Origin: Symbiodinium natans
Lineage: Eukaryota; Sar; Dinophyceae; Suessiales; Symbiodiniaceae
Direction of reading: 5' to 3'
DNA: 64,000 bases
NCBI GenBank assembly: GCA_905221605.1
Contig: CAJNDS010002186.1
Span: 67,001-131,000 of the forward strand
In this document: in pieces, positions 10,411-21,995 of the stretch
Layout: every line of letters starts with the position of its first letter
How positions within the stretch are numbered: the stretch's first letter is position 1
Notes under the pieces: model-generated
The model's database searches: none
The model's input: the letters and a program-made list of their open reading frames with translations, nothing else
What the model was told of the DNA's origin: nothing
Made by a program: the position numbers and the translations under genes

Positions 10411-13158
10411 TAACACTCCATCATGTCTAGAGTCTAGAGGGCCACAGTGCCACAATGTGCCACACCAAGGCCTCAATTCTAAAAGACAAGCTTCAGCTAC
10501 AAAATGCAGGTTTCGAAGCAGCCAAGCGGCCTGTTCACGATCAGGACCATGCTCGACTATCCACCTCCACCTGACAGCTTGCGTGTCACAACAAATGTAG
10601 CTTCGTTGTTTTTGAGTGCTACGCCGCCTAGCCCCCCGGCAACTTCGGACTCTAATGACAAGAGCGGACGTTCATGGCGCCATGGCGCGGGCTAGCTTTG
10701 TGGTGGACAGATCCAGTGAAAACAGAATTCAAAGTCCGCTCCCGCTGACGTGTGGGGCGCTGGCACATCTGCAACCCCTTTGCAAAGTCTTGCAGGACTT
10801 CCGCACGATGCCATCATGCCATCTCTATCTTCGGCGCCGCACCTGCAAAGCCAAGCCTCCGCACGCCGTGGGTCTCCAGAATCCAATGCAGCACTCACAC
10901 GGCCAGCGCAGATCAAATGGCTGTGCCTCCCGGAGATTCATTTGATTGCACGAAGTTCCGAAGCGCAATTTGTTCTCAAAAGATCTCATATGTCATCTCT
11001 CTTTGCCTGCAGCCCGCGAGGCCCGCGTGGTTTGTGAGTGGGGCCGCTGCCGCTGCGCTTCGCCGCCTTTCCCGGACGGCACGGCCACCGAGGCCGCGTC
11101 GTAGCAGCACGGCCGCGGCCGAGCAAACTTCATCGTCGTCCCTCTGCTGGGTGTGATTCGTCAGGTTCGTCATATGTTCAGCTTTCTCATGTTCAGTTGT
11201 AAGACATTCTGAGTATATAACTTAGGGCGCGCCGCACAGGCACCTGAATAGCAATCATATCAGCCATGGAACTGAGCTGACAAACGCCCCCCAGCCAGCA
11301 AGAAGTCTCCCGCAGCTTCCAGGCACCTCTGCCGCCTCCTGCAGCAATTCTACAGCAACATATCCCGCAATAGCTTTTAAGATCGTTTAAGGGGACCCAT
11401 AGAGTCACGCTCTCGTTTATATAGGTCTTGGTAACTGCGCACTGGCCCATGTTGTGCGCACATTCCATCCTGGAGGCTCTGGCTTCAGCCCTTGCTAGAA
11501 AGAAAGGCGTTAAGCTTGTTTTTCATCGATTCTGATAGTGCGAAAGCAAAAAACAACAGCACCGAATAAACACGATTTCAAAAACAAAACGGAACGGCAC
11601 GATTGGCTCGACAGCCAAGAAGCCGAACACAGACAGCGAAACACTTGGAGCAAATGCAAGGAAAGAGAAGGCCAAACTAAGACCAAAGAGCCGTATGCAG
11701 CCTGCAAAGCAAACATTGAAAAACGAAATCAGGAATACTTAAAGGCCTTCGAAGCAAAACCGAAGACATGGCAAAGCTGCTCAACGAGCAAACCAAAGAA
11801 CAAAATAGCACAGCACGAACACAAATCCTTAAAGCAACAGGTTTCCACAGTTCCTACGAGTAGTACCTACCCACTGGGGTCTTGTGGAGTCTCGACACTC
11901 CGGGATTCTCCTCGGAACAGCCTCAGCCAGGGCCGCGAGTCGCAGCATGGGCCAAACAGAAGCCGGCTCGGCCGCGGACACTGCGGACACCGCGGACACT
12001 GCGGTCGCCGTGGTCTGGAGCCTTCACAATGCAGAAGGTCCGAATCAGGCTGTGATTCACCGACTTCAGCTGTGGCGTGCTGGATGCATGGTGTGCAAAG
12101 CAGTGCAAAGATGTGCAAAGTGTGCGAGTCTGTCCACATGCCCGCGTCCAAGGGCTAAGCTTGCTTCTGACCAAGCCTCTGCACCCCACGCCAGTCGCCA
12201 AGCTCTGCAAAAGGACGTGCAAGCAAGATCGCTCCTTCTGAGTTTTCTGAACGCATGACTCGACAGAGTGACAGAGTGACACGCTCTTAAGTGCCGCACC
12301 TCGATTTCCCAAGCCGTCAGCAAGGTCCAATGCAGAGCCGAGGAAAGGCGCGGCGCCAGAAGCTTGTAGAGCCTGACGACCGCTTGTGCACGTCAATGCA
12401 GGTCCAGGTCGCAGGAACGCAAAACGCCTTTTTTCCACCAATCACACGGGACGAACCAGCAGGAATTGTGAGAGTACAGAACTCCGTACAGAGACCATCA
12501 AGTTTTTGGGTGCATGGAGCAGGTCGTTGCCGGAAGCAGAACTTGAACGTGGGCCGTCGCCCTGCCATCATAGCGTCATTTCTTCAACTTTTCCTCCACC
12601 ACAGAAGCCTTGCCCACACCACTCCGAACCGCACTGGCCGCTTTGTGCCCCCGGCTGAACCTCTCTTGGACTGCCGTGCTCCATGACACCGGAGAAGACA
12701 GTCCGGGAATCAGTGGCGTCAGATGGCGTCAGTGACACAGCTTGTCAAGTTTTCCGTGCTTCATCTCACGGCCTGTTGGCGCCGAGACTCGACCAAGCTA
12801 CGGCTACGCCACGAGCTATGCCACGTTGCTCCGCTCGATCGAGGCGAACTTCGCAGGCACCGACTCTGACGACAGGGCCGGCCGGGGGAAAGACAACTTT
12901 CTCAGGCTTTCTCAGGAGCTCCGGGACAAAGACTCCAATCGAAATACAACGACTGCACAGTGTATGATACAGTATAAGGTGTGCAAAAATACTGGGAAAT
13001 TGCGTGCAAACTTGGCCTCCAGAAGCGCCGAAGGGCCGGGCTCCATGCTCAAGGAAGACATCCGGCCTCGTCAACACGGCCGTATCGGGGCATTCTCGGG
13101 CATTCGGCTCTCGGCATTCAAAGCTTTGTTAAGGGCTTCGTTTATAGGTTTATTTTTT

Positions 13159-13493
13159 TGTTGAATGTAGCCTGTTGGGGATGTAAAGGGTCGTGGGTTT
13201 GCGCGGCCTCTCTGGATTTCGGGTTGTGCCCCTGTCGTTTCTGCTGAGACGGTCATGGTAGGCACAGCCCTTGCCAGGTAGCACAGCCTGCGTAGTCCGC
13301 TTAAAGCACCAAGGGTGCACGCCATGAGATATGAAGGGATGGATGTGGCAAGAGCAAAAAGGGCTCTGCGCCAAGCACGGCGTCAGGCTCAGCTTGCTGC
13401 AAGGTCTTCAGTTGCTTTCGAGGTTCTGTTTCTCAGGCATCAAGTTTGGCAGCTTCAGTGGGAGAATTGTGAGCTGCACAGGCAGCTTGAACA
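13159..13493 (+). repeat. 335-bp direct repeat, first copy (LTR-like)
   Basis: Begins TGTTGAATGTAGCC and ends CAGCTTGAACA. It contains the start and the coiled-coil N-terminus of the ORF that runs on into the centre. Confidence 0.9.
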
Positions 13494-14097
13494 GGTTAAG
13501 AGCCTTGAGACTCTCTGCGAGCCACTGGTGAAGGAGGCGGGCAAAGATGGTGGCGTGGAGACAGGTCTCCCGCTAGTACAGCTGCAAACTTCATGCTCTG
13601 CAGAAACACCGCTTGACATGCCGGACCAGGCAGGCAATGAGATCGGAGATTCCCTTCTTCCTGGCAAAACGGCTACAGACACACACGTGACAGAGACTCA
13701 CGAGGCCTGTTTCCAAACACCTGCACGTGTGGAAGTGCAGCCCGACTTTCTGGCAGAGAGGGATGATGCTGCTCCACCTGCCACTGACGCGGGGGGTTGT
13801 TCCTCGCGGCTTCTTCCAGGCACTCGGGTGCGGATGAGGAGGGATGTTTGCGGATGGTTCGACCGTCGCAATGATTACTTCGTGGACAGTGGCTGGCAGG
13901 GATCAGTCCTCACAGCTGCTTTGCCCGAGTGGGACACTGACTGGTTCAGGCCAGATGTGCACTATGTATACGTGAAGTTTCGGCACCCTCCAGACGAACC
14001 TGAATCTGGACGATGGTGGGACACCCTCGATGTGTCGTTGCTCGCATTCGCAGCTCGCAAAGCGGGGGGTGTTGAATGTAGCCTGTTGGGGATGTAA
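13324..14097 (+). CDS. Hypothetical protein of the repeat-bounded element
   Basis: An open frame of about 258 codons from MRYEGMDVARAK; a second in-frame Met lies nine bases upstream at 13315. Residues 1-60 are basic and helical (ARAKRALRQARRQAQLAA, then QLQWENCELHRQLEQ), likely a coiled coil. The middle is acidic and low in complexity. The C-terminal 90 residues look like a compact beta-rich domain: GTRVRMRRDVCGWFDRRNDY, GWQGSVL, VHYVYVKFRHPPDEPE and WWDTLDVSLLAFAARK, reminiscent of SH3/KOW-like barrels by pattern only. The frame crosses from the first repeat through the centre and stops inside the second. I do not recognise the family. Its openness and domain-like C-terminus argue that it is or was translated. 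Confidence 0.65.
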   Translation: MRYEGMDVARAKRALRQARRQAQLAARSSVAFEVLFLRHQVWQLQWENCELHRQLEQVKSLETLCEPLVKEAGKDGGVETGLPLVQLQTSCSAETPLDMPDQAGNEIGDSLLPGKTATDTHVTETHEACFQTPARVEVQPDFLAERDDAAPPATDAGGCSSRLLPGTRVRMRRDVCGWFDRRNDYFVDSGWQGSVLTAALPEWDTDWFRPDVHYVYVKFRHPPDEPESGRWWDTLDVSLLAFAARKAGGVECSLLGM

Positions 14098-14404
14098 AGG
14101 GTCGTGGGTTTGCGCGGCCTCTCTGGATTTCGGGTTGTGCCCCTGTCGTTTCTGCTGAGACGGTCATGGTAGGCACAGCCCTTGCCAGGTAGCACAGCCT
14201 GCGTAGTCCGCTTAAAGCACCAAGGGTGCACGCCATGAGATATGAAGGGATGGATGTGGCAAGAGCAAAAAGGGCTCTGCGCCAAGCACGGCGTCAGGCT
14301 CAGCTTGCTGCAAGGTCTTCAGTTGCTTTCGAGGTTCAGTTTCTCATGCATCAAGTTTGGCAGCTTCAGCGAGAAAATTGTGAGCTGCACAGGCAGCTTG
14401 AACA
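14070..14404 (+). repeat. 335-bp direct repeat, second copy (LTR-like)
   Basis: Five substitutions from the first copy change three residues in the coiled coil (L to Q, R to M, W to R) and keep the frame open. The frame then runs out into unrelated flank to 14780. Confidence 0.9.
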
Positions 14405-16465
14405 AATTTTAGGCTTCGCTTGGGACTTTCGCATGCGGGCGCCGATCCCAAACAGAGTAAATCCGCATACCAGAAACAAAACAGCCGTCCAGTTCCCATC
14501 AGCTACCAGAATTCAAAACATTCTGACCTTGGTGTTTGGGGCCTGCCGATTCCAAAGACACTGGCAAAGATCAAAAAAGGTCCGATGTCGTTCTCCCAAC
14601 CCCAAAGTCTCCCTGCTCTTCTGGTCTTTAATTGACGCCATTGACCCCAACCGGAAGATCACAAAAGGCACAAACAACAACGCCAGAACTGCATCAGGTT
14701 TGCGGCTGGCATCAACCGTATCAACTGCGTCAGTACTGCAGCATTCTTGTCCGAAGACATTTGGAGCTTTTTGGGGTTGAGAGGCTCTCTATAAATCCTT
14801 TTCGAGTACTCCTAGATGTAATACCACCAAGTATCATGTACAGTGTACCCAAACATAACTAGCCACACACTGCGGAGTGAATCATGGGGATTGCCCTGCA
14901 TGAAATCTCGTGTTGACTAGCAACTATTCATCGAACACACACACACAAACATCATTCGGGGTGTTGTGTCCGCACACTCCACGGCAAGGCTTGTTAGAGC
15001 CTAAGGGAACACGGCTGACAAAAACAGCGCGCAATTCAGAGGAGGACGCATGAGCCTTCGAGTACATGTACATATGCGCGACTGTGATAGTCTGTGCAAT
15101 GCAATCGCGTGCCATGCAGCTGATGAGGCTGCAGGCGGGTGGCCAAAAGGTCCGGATTGCGCAGTTGTTGCTCCGAGCGTGTACACACATGCACATGGAT
15201 GTAATTACACGGACAGATACGTGTTAAGTTACTTGCGCAAACATGCATGCGTGCACAGACACAGATGTACACACGAACACACATGCACATGTGTGCTCAG
15301 AGGCACGTCATGTGTGTACACACCGGTCTGCGCGCTCGCACCCATGTGTGGGCATGTGTCTATGCAAAGGCATGTGTCCGTGCAAAGCTTGCTGCGCACG
15401 ACATGTCTGTATGCGTGCATCCGTATGTGAACATGCACAAAATATGGGTGTTTGCGCTCGCATGTGTGTGCAAACACATGCAAGTGACTCTGTACGCAAG
15501 CATTCTGCTCGCATCCACAATAGCAGCCGCGCACAGGCAGGGGCATCTGAGCACATGCACTGCGTGTGTGCGCACACACATAAGCAAAAGATGGCAGAAG
15601 CTACAGTACTCAATGTTGTTGTTGTTGCTGCATTTGATGCAAACACGAGCACATCATATCCAGGCGACGAAGGAAACGACCCACGCGTTCTGCGTCGCCG
15701 TGTCGGGCGCTGTGTCTCAGGATCCTTTGGTAGACAGCGCCGTCCACCTCAGTGCACACGGTAACCATGCCCCCTCTGCAATGCTTCTGCCATCATGATG
15801 ATGCCAGTATGGGCAAGCACTGCAATGTTAAAACATTCCTTACAGCCGTCAAGGCTGAACATTCCACCATTTCCGGTTGATGCCCAGTTTGACATGATGC
15901 ATGTTATATATATACACACACAGTATGCGTATAGATATGTATATACATAATGGCAGGCAGGTGGATAAGTATTCAGAAATCCGCACCCAAGCAGAGGGCA
16001 CCTCCACCATGGCTGCTCGGCTGCGTTCAGCCAACTGTTCCTGAGGACCACTGCTCATGCTCGTCAGCGTAGTGATGCGAATGTGTACAGACACTTCTTC
16101 GGACGCGGGTCAGCGGCATCCAAAAAATGGCGCCTGGTCACAAATTGGGGGGCTGATCTGTCGAGACAAGGAATAGACAAGGCCTGCATTGTCGACGCAC
16201 GAAGAATAGAACTCAGCTTGGTACTTGCCTTGCTCGGGTGGTGGAGAAAGATGCGGCTGTGCAAGCGGCATTGGCCGCCGCTGCAAAGCTTGCCGCATCC
16301 GGGCTTACACCATTCCTGGGTTCGATGTCAAGCTGAATCCTGGAACTGAAATGCTTGCAGAAAGTTTGCAACACGATTTTCAACATCTCGGATGGAGCAA
16401 TTGTTGGTTTGCGCGGGGTTCGGACATGCCCTTGCCAAGGTGAAGTGCCTCTTGAGGTCCATAGA

Positions 16466-16490
16466 GAGACAGAGAGAGAGAGAGAGGCGA
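16466..16490. repeat. (GA)n tract
   Basis: AGAGAGACAGAGAG...-type purine run; a CT counterpart lies 150 bases downstream. Confidence 0.9.
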
Positions 16491-16636
16491 GACATACACT
16501 TACAGGTGTGAGAGTACACGAAGACTGGAAACACACATTTCGAGAGATGCTCGAAACCGGGAGCGGCGCTTCTCATAAAAAGTCCCTGCCCTGCTGCCCT
16601 GCTCTATTGTTCAGAGTTTTCTACAAATTTAAAGCT

Positions 16637-16638
16637 CG

Positions 16639-16691
<53 letters not shown>
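16637..16691. repeat. (CT)n tract
   Basis: About 55 bases of CT repeat with one TTT interruption, complementary to the GA tract at 16466-16490. Confidence 0.95.
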
Positions 16692-16694
<3 letters not shown>

Positions 16695-16894
16695 TTCGAA
16701 TCATGCTCGATTTTCGCAGATCTCGAAGCGCAGAACGAAGCGCTGATTCATTCCGCTCGCCATGACCACGACCACGGCAAACTGAAATGCAGAGCATTCG
16801 TTTTTGCGGGGCTTCGCTTTTTTTGACTTCAGTGCTGTGCGACTTCAGCCTATCGAGCTTGCCCGGTGCACAGAAGCTTGAGGCTTGAGGTCTT

Positions 16895-17608
16895 GTGGTC
16901 ATCAAGACCGATCCACGCTTTTTTCCACAACTCCCCTCTTTCGAGCTGAGGAAGCCCACCAAGACCAAAATATCCAGAGAGTCCGCGGCCGTCTGTTTTG
17001 TTGTGGCCAAGATTCAACATTCCTGCCTTGCAGCTACCGTTTGCCTTTTTGTTTATGCATTTGTTTTGCAAAAACAAGTGGATATGGGTGGACTGCAATT
17101 TGAGGGCTCTAGGCTTGTTCGGGCTCGTTTTGACGGATCCTCGGTTTCCGATCTGCGATCTTGCCTGAATCTTGCCGAAGGACGCTCGATCCATTTTTAG
17201 GCCCTTTCGAAACACTTAAATGACTTCAAGATCCTTGCCGAGAAGCAGGACTCCACACTCCATGTCCTTCAACAAAAATTCGACTCACGGAACTGCTTGG
17301 CACTTGCAGCGAGTGCAGAAGAAGAGGAGGACTCCTTTTTGTTGGACTTATTCGGTTGTGCGCAGAGTTCGGAAGCCAGCCTTGATCAGCTTGAAGGCGG
17401 ATTGGAAATCTGCTTCTGCCGCATATGCTCCAAGCAAGCCGTTGTATCCAAAGACATCCACATTTACAAAAGCCTCGGCTTTGGCACTGCGAAGATTCTA
17501 CCACAAATTCCATCACCAAATCAGTGCGACCCAACGAGCTGTCATGAAGAGGACTCGATTCACGATGGACCCTTTCGTTCAGAAGTTTGGACCTTCGCAA
17601 TGTCCTGA
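16895..17608 (+). pseudogene. Plus-strand ORF with an in-frame stop, unknown
   Basis: One plus-strand frame is open from 16895 to 17608 except for a single TAG at 17198-17200. Before the stop it reads ...GGLQFEGSRLVRARFDGSSV...; after it reads NDFKILAEKQDSTLHVLQQK followed by an acidic stretch (AEEEEDSFLLDLFG). A second plus frame at 17220-17684 over the same bases is also open and looks protein-like (ALRRFYHKFHHQISATQRA). This could be a decayed coding region with a stop and a frameshift, or chance. I do not recognise the product. Confidence 0.3.
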
Positions 17609-17864
17609 AACTCAATTCTTACTGAAAGGCTGGAACCTCTGCCCAGTTCCTGAGCAACTCAAAGTGGGTGAAGGTATCCCGTGACCCTGCGGTCGCCTAA
17701 CGAGCATCCAGCATTGTGTCACGATTCCGTGAGCTGTACAACTTGAAATCCTTGAAGCCATGATGTTTACTCTGATGGATCCTGCGATATCCTGCGTGCT
17801 TGGCTTGGGAATAGGTGCGGGAGAAGGTGTCACAACGGCCGCGAGAGACCTTACGCTGCCAAGG

Positions 17865-19435
17865 GGCAGCATGCATCCGCGTGATCCAGGCAAGCGCTCG
17901 TTTGGAGTCACCCAGTTTTGCGCAAGCACGGATCAAAATCGTGTACCTGGGAATTTTATGTGGCAAAGCCCCAAGGGCGACCCTGAGGGTAACAGATCGG
18001 AAGCATAAGCTCTATCACTCGATGTGATCCGCATATGCCTCGTCTATCCTGCTCTGACATACCGGGAAAGCTATGATGTGAGGGTATGTGATTGCCCCGT
18101 GGTGGATGCCAAGTGGCTCGCTGGTCGTTGCTTCCAAGCAGCGCACCATGTCCCGAAAGCATCTCTCTGCATCCCTGCATTGGGCAGAACAGATGCACAA
18201 TCCCCTGCACTATTGGCAATGCCATTTTTAACACTAATGCAGAAGCCCACCAGAGTCCCATTGGCTACGTTTGGCTACGCTGGCTGTGTGAGCGCCGCTC
18301 GCTGCTAGGCTAGCGCTCGCTCTCTCGAGATGCTCTCTTTCGAGCCTGGCCAAGCCTTCCTTTGCAAGTGCCCTCATTGTGTACCTCAATAAAGCAAAAT
18401 ATGAAACTAAACGCAGAAAATGAAAGCACACATCTCCCGACTTGCGAAGCCGGAAGCCAAGTGCATCTTCAGCAAACAAACTCTCAGTTGTGCATCTGCT
18501 GCACACCAGGGCCTCACAACACATGCGCCCAGCTGCGCAAAGTATTGGACTTGCGGCACATGACCGGCTGCTTGGATACAACGAAGCCACTGGACTGCCA
18601 AACCACTCTGGCCACCCTGATCAACATGACCAAAAGCATGTTGTGCCAAAAGCTTTGACGTGCTCTGGTCGTCATCAAAGGCACCAACTTTGTCCAAGAG
18701 TCACGCTCGCAGGCAAGAAAAACCAACATCTTCTGATCCAGTCCAGCAGACTGATCCTCCAATCATGCTTGCTAATGTTGCGCAGTGCCACTTAATTCTT
18801 GAATCTAAACTGTAACTATGTAGACATAGACTTGCTCTCACCTTGCTCTGCACATAGTGACTTAGTGCCGGTCCTCATTTCTGGTGCTGGTGCCGTTCCG
18901 GAGCCAGGCCCGAAGGTGGCCCGCACGACGGCGCAAGAATCGCAGCGTCGCGCGGGGCCGGCCCTGTCGAGCGGCGGCCTGGGGACATGGGCCAAAAGAT
19001 AAGGGAAGGGATGGGAAAGGTTAGAGTGTGGTAAGGGTCGGTAAGGGGGAGGAAATGCATTTCTGGAGCACGCTGGCGTCGCAATGCAATGTGCGCGCTG
19101 CGGCGTAGCCAAGGTGCCAACAATCCAGTGTCCTGATCGATGGGCCATGGTCCAGCAGCCTTGGCTGGCAGTCGCAGTAGAGTCCTGTGGTGAACATATG
19201 TGAACATGCATGCAATGATACATGGAATCTGTGATTCAAAAGGCACTTGTGCCGCAACAAACTCTTGCTTCGAAGCTTCGCCCTCGAGGCGTTGTAGCCA
19301 GAGCTCTGTTCGCAGAGGTTCTGGGCCTTGTGCCAGGCGTTGGAGCGCTTGTTGCGAGGCAGCTGCCGCATCCTCCACCACCACTGATGACGACAGCAGC
19401 TGTGACCACGCCCTGCGGTCCGGACGGGCTTCCAT
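17865..19435 (-). CDS. Pentatricopeptide-repeat (PPR) type protein, exons
   Basis: PPR proteins are helical-repeat RNA-binding proteins, usually acting in plastid or mitochondrial RNA processing. Minus-strand pieces in order are a Met-led segment from 19435 (DRRAWSQLLSS, ALQRLAQGPEPLRTELWLQR), a segment at about 18630-18525 (AVQWLRCIQAAGHVPQVQYF), an exon at about 18174-18063 (RDAERCFRDM... then ITYPHIIAF before a GT donor) and one starting at 17946 after CAG (YTILIRACAKLGDSKRALAW, then ITRMHAA). The last two fit the 35-residue PPR pattern well. Phases between the pieces were not all reconciled, so other exons may be missing and the limits are approximate. More than one gene is possible. Confidence 0.62.
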
Positions 19436-19630
19436 GTCACCGACAGAGACATGAGATGTTGTCTTATTGTCGGAACTTCAGCATCATGAGTCCAATGCTG
19501 TGTTTTGTCTGGATACCTCTCCAAGTCCCGATAGTGTCTTGCGGCATGCACTGCAAGTCGGTGTCGCAACGTCTCTGCCAGTGGCCCCGCACCATGCAAA
19601 GAAGCCAGCCACCTCAGCTCCATCATTTCC

Positions 19631-19660
19631 ATCTCCCCACATCTCCCCACATCTCCCCAC
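19631..19660. repeat. 10-bp tandem repeat (atctccccac x3)
   Basis: Three exact copies of a 10-base unit. Confidence 0.95.
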
Positions 19661-19799
19661 ACTCCTCGGCCGACATGATGCTCTGACCTTGCTCTGGCAG
19701 CCACGTCGCTGCGTCGCCTTCTCTGCATCGGTTTGGCAAAGCAAGCGCCCCAGGACTTCTGCACCCGACGGAGCGTTCTCTAGCTGGGAGTCTGCAGGG

Positions 19800-21370
19800 C
19801 ATCAGGTGCTGCACTCCCAGCAGGCCTTACCTACAGAATAGCAATCCCCGTGTCGTGTCATGCAGCTCTTAGGTCGCAGGTGTTTTCCACGGAGGAAACC
19901 TAACCTGTCAACCATAAGGCTTCATGATGCGGCGCCCTCCTTTGTGTGAACCATGGCGAGCCCGCAAGGAACCCCCATCCCGGTTTGGTATCACGATCGT
20001 GGCATAAGACAAGAGGCCACAAAAGCTTGATACTTCAAGAGGACCCCGAAACAATCACTCCAAGGGTGTCCAGCCGCGTGGCCCGTGCCCAATTGTTTCG
20101 GGCTTTGCTAGAGGCGCTTGCGAAAGAGATCTGGCTGCATGACTTGAAGAGTTTCCGCCGAGTAAGCGTCAAATGTCGCGGACGGAAAGCTTGCATGTGA
20201 GGTTGCATAGGCAGTTGGGAAAGCTCGGTTTGGGACGCACAACCCACACATTAGACGTCAACCCTCTTTTTCGAGTCGAGAACGGGGTTGGGAATCCAGG
20301 GTCCGGAACGCTAAAGAACAACTACTCATTTATGCGATAGTGCTGTAGTAAGTACACTTCTTGCTACTGCGAACCATGCGGCTGAAGTATAGACACGCAG
20401 TACATACACGCAACTTATCTCTTGCCATGGATGCATTTTGTGCTTCCACAAGCCCGTCCGCATCCCGTGCGGATTCACGCCCCTGTCGATGATAAGAGGA
20501 AGACATCGAGGGCTGAATTTCTTGGATGGGATCGGTTTGCATATAGACATGCATGCAAGAAAGAGGAAAGCTGATTCCTTCAGCCGGGCTCTCAAAAAGC
20601 CTGTTCTCGAGTACCAACAGACCTCCCAAATTACCACCCTTAAGAACTTTGAGGACTTTGGTGCATCGCCGCACATCCTATGATTCGAGAGCGCCGTGCA
20701 ACAGCGCAACATGGTCCTAATGACGAGAATATAGAGCCATTCTCGCCTTTCGCTGTCTTCCGAACAGGTTTGGCCACGTTGCCTCGCTCTGCTTGCATGG
20801 TCATCGAGCTGGAACCATCAGGGAGCAGCTTGGAAAAACCCGCTGCAAACCTTGATCGAGTATCTGCGAATCTACACGTGAAGCTCATTTGCTATAAATG
20901 CTTCCTGTCGCATTTAAACTACGAAGGTTTTGTGTTCAAGCGACGAAACATGCAGCCACTTGTTCCAGCATGTCCCTTTCTCAAAACGTTTTCTCAAGAA
21001 TCCTTGAGACCCAGCCCGGCCCAGCCCCAAGCCCGAAAAGCTCTTGTGATCCCTTACTCTGAGCAACTCTGAGCAACGCAAGTGTAAGTCACATGGGAAA
21101 AGTTGTCACTTTTGCAAATTTGGATTCAGAGACCTTGCGGTCCGTTCCGCGTCGCCGGCATTGATGGCCGCCAGCAGCAGGCTGCGGAAGGCGGCGCCGC
21201 GGAAGCGCAGAGGCGACGCGGCCGCAGCGAACATGGCACCTTAAAAGCAGCACGAAGATGCACGAAGAGCATCGAAGGGCTCTAGCTTAGTCACTAGATC
21301 TTCTGCAAGAATGGTCTCCGTGAGAACTCTCCCTCCATTTCCCTCCCTTCGCAAAATCTCAGACTCTGCC
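19800..21370. other. No assignable gene
   Basis: Frames on both strands at about 20640-21072 look partly protein-like, but I could not decide between strands and saw no family motif. Probably intergenic or intronic. Confidence 0.4.
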
Positions 21371-21379
21371 TTCGGTGGG

Positions 21380-21680
21380 GCTGAGCAGCGACGAGGGCGC
21401 GAAACTCTGCAGTCGGCGCTCTGCAGGGACCACCGAGCCACGCTCAGCTAGGACCAACAGCTCCCGGCAGAGTGCGGCATGGCTATCGTCCTCAGCTTCA
21501 GCAATGACGCCGACTGCAGAAGAACGGCTGTCCCAGCCCTGTCCTGCGAGATGCCGCGCGTTTGGCAGCAAAGGCGTGGCCGAGCACATCTTGCACCTCA
21601 GCGAGGGAATACAGTATTCATACAGCGCAGACAGCGCATCCCGTTTACAGGAAGTTCGTATTTTGCGTGTCTTTCTGTGG
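21380..21680 (-). CDS. Coding-like exons, unknown protein
   Basis: Two minus-strand stretches read like protein: SLAEVQDVLGHAFAAKRAAS at about 21610-21550 and SHAALCRELLVLAERGSVVP at about 21480-21420 in another frame, which would need an intron between them. Both are amphipathic helical with no recognised domain. They lie upstream of the PPR exons on the same strand and could belong to that gene. Confidence 0.4.
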
Positions 21681-21749
21681 CCCACCAGCCTCGATGTAAG
21701 GCAGCAGGGGCAGGTCTGCAGAGCATCCTCCATTGAGGGTAAACAGCTG

Positions 21750-21850
21750 CGGGTTTAGGGGTTTAAGGGTTTAGGGGTTTAGGGGTTTATTAAGGGTTTA
21801 TTAGGGGTTTATTAGGGGTTTAGGGGTTTAGGGTTTAGGCTTAGGGCTTA
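21750..21850. repeat. Interstitial telomere-like TTTAGGG tract
   Basis: About 100 bases of TTTAGGG and TTTAGGGG with TTTATTAGGG and CTTAGGG variants. TTTAGGG is the telomere repeat of plants and of dinoflagellates. The tract is degenerate and internal, so it is not a live chromosome end. Looser TTTAGG-rich words recur near 24825-24890 and 35170-35195. Confidence 0.85.
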
Positions 21851-21995
21851 GGGTTAATTGTTCAGTCCCATCTCATCTGAAGGCCTGACCACCCTGGCAT
21901 GGGCAGACACGCAGCTGCTCCAGCGCTGTCACACCACCAGCTGTGTAATTCTATGGTTCTGTGCGACTCAATCCAATGAGGGCAGGCTTGTCATG

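Larger units (their letters stand above)
8634..13158. other. Gene-poor stretch
   Basis: No recognisable gene. It includes the AT-rich block at 9030-10410 and a lysine-rich plus-strand ORF at 11538-12158 (e.g. NIEKRNQEYLKAFEAK near the middle). A second plus frame over the same bases also looks protein-like (KTEDMAKLLNEQTKEQN), which suggests a frameshifted relic or chance. Otherwise I see nothing in it. Confidence 0.45.
13159..14404 (+). mobile_element. Possible compact LTR-like element with one ORF
   Basis: Two direct repeats of 335 bases (13159-13493 and 14070-14404) flank a 576-base centre. Each repeat starts TGTTGAATG and ends CTTGAACA, so the ends are TGTT...AACA, typical of LTRs. The bases before the second copy are AAAGCGGGGGG, a good polypurine tract. 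The copies differ at five positions, all in the last 75 bases. Against an LTR element: no TGG primer-binding site follows the first copy, no clear target-site duplication is seen, and the ORF has no recognised protease, RT or integrase. A local tandem duplication with a 911-base period fits almost as well. Confidence 0.5.
14405..16890. other. No assignable gene; TG/CA-rich tract and simple repeats
   Basis: From about 15180 to 15590 the sequence is a degenerate mix of CACA, ATGCA and TGTG words that opens long frames in several phases; these look artefactual. A short TATA/CACA run lies at 15905-15925. No gene seen. Confidence 0.5.

Noticed and set aside
14226-14780. 184-codon plus ORF
   Set aside because: It is the duplicated N-terminus from the second 335-base repeat running out into unrelated flank.
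15229-15798. Several long ORFs on both strands
   Set aside because: They arise from degenerate CACA/TGTG sequence; Cys/His/Met-rich composition is artefactual.
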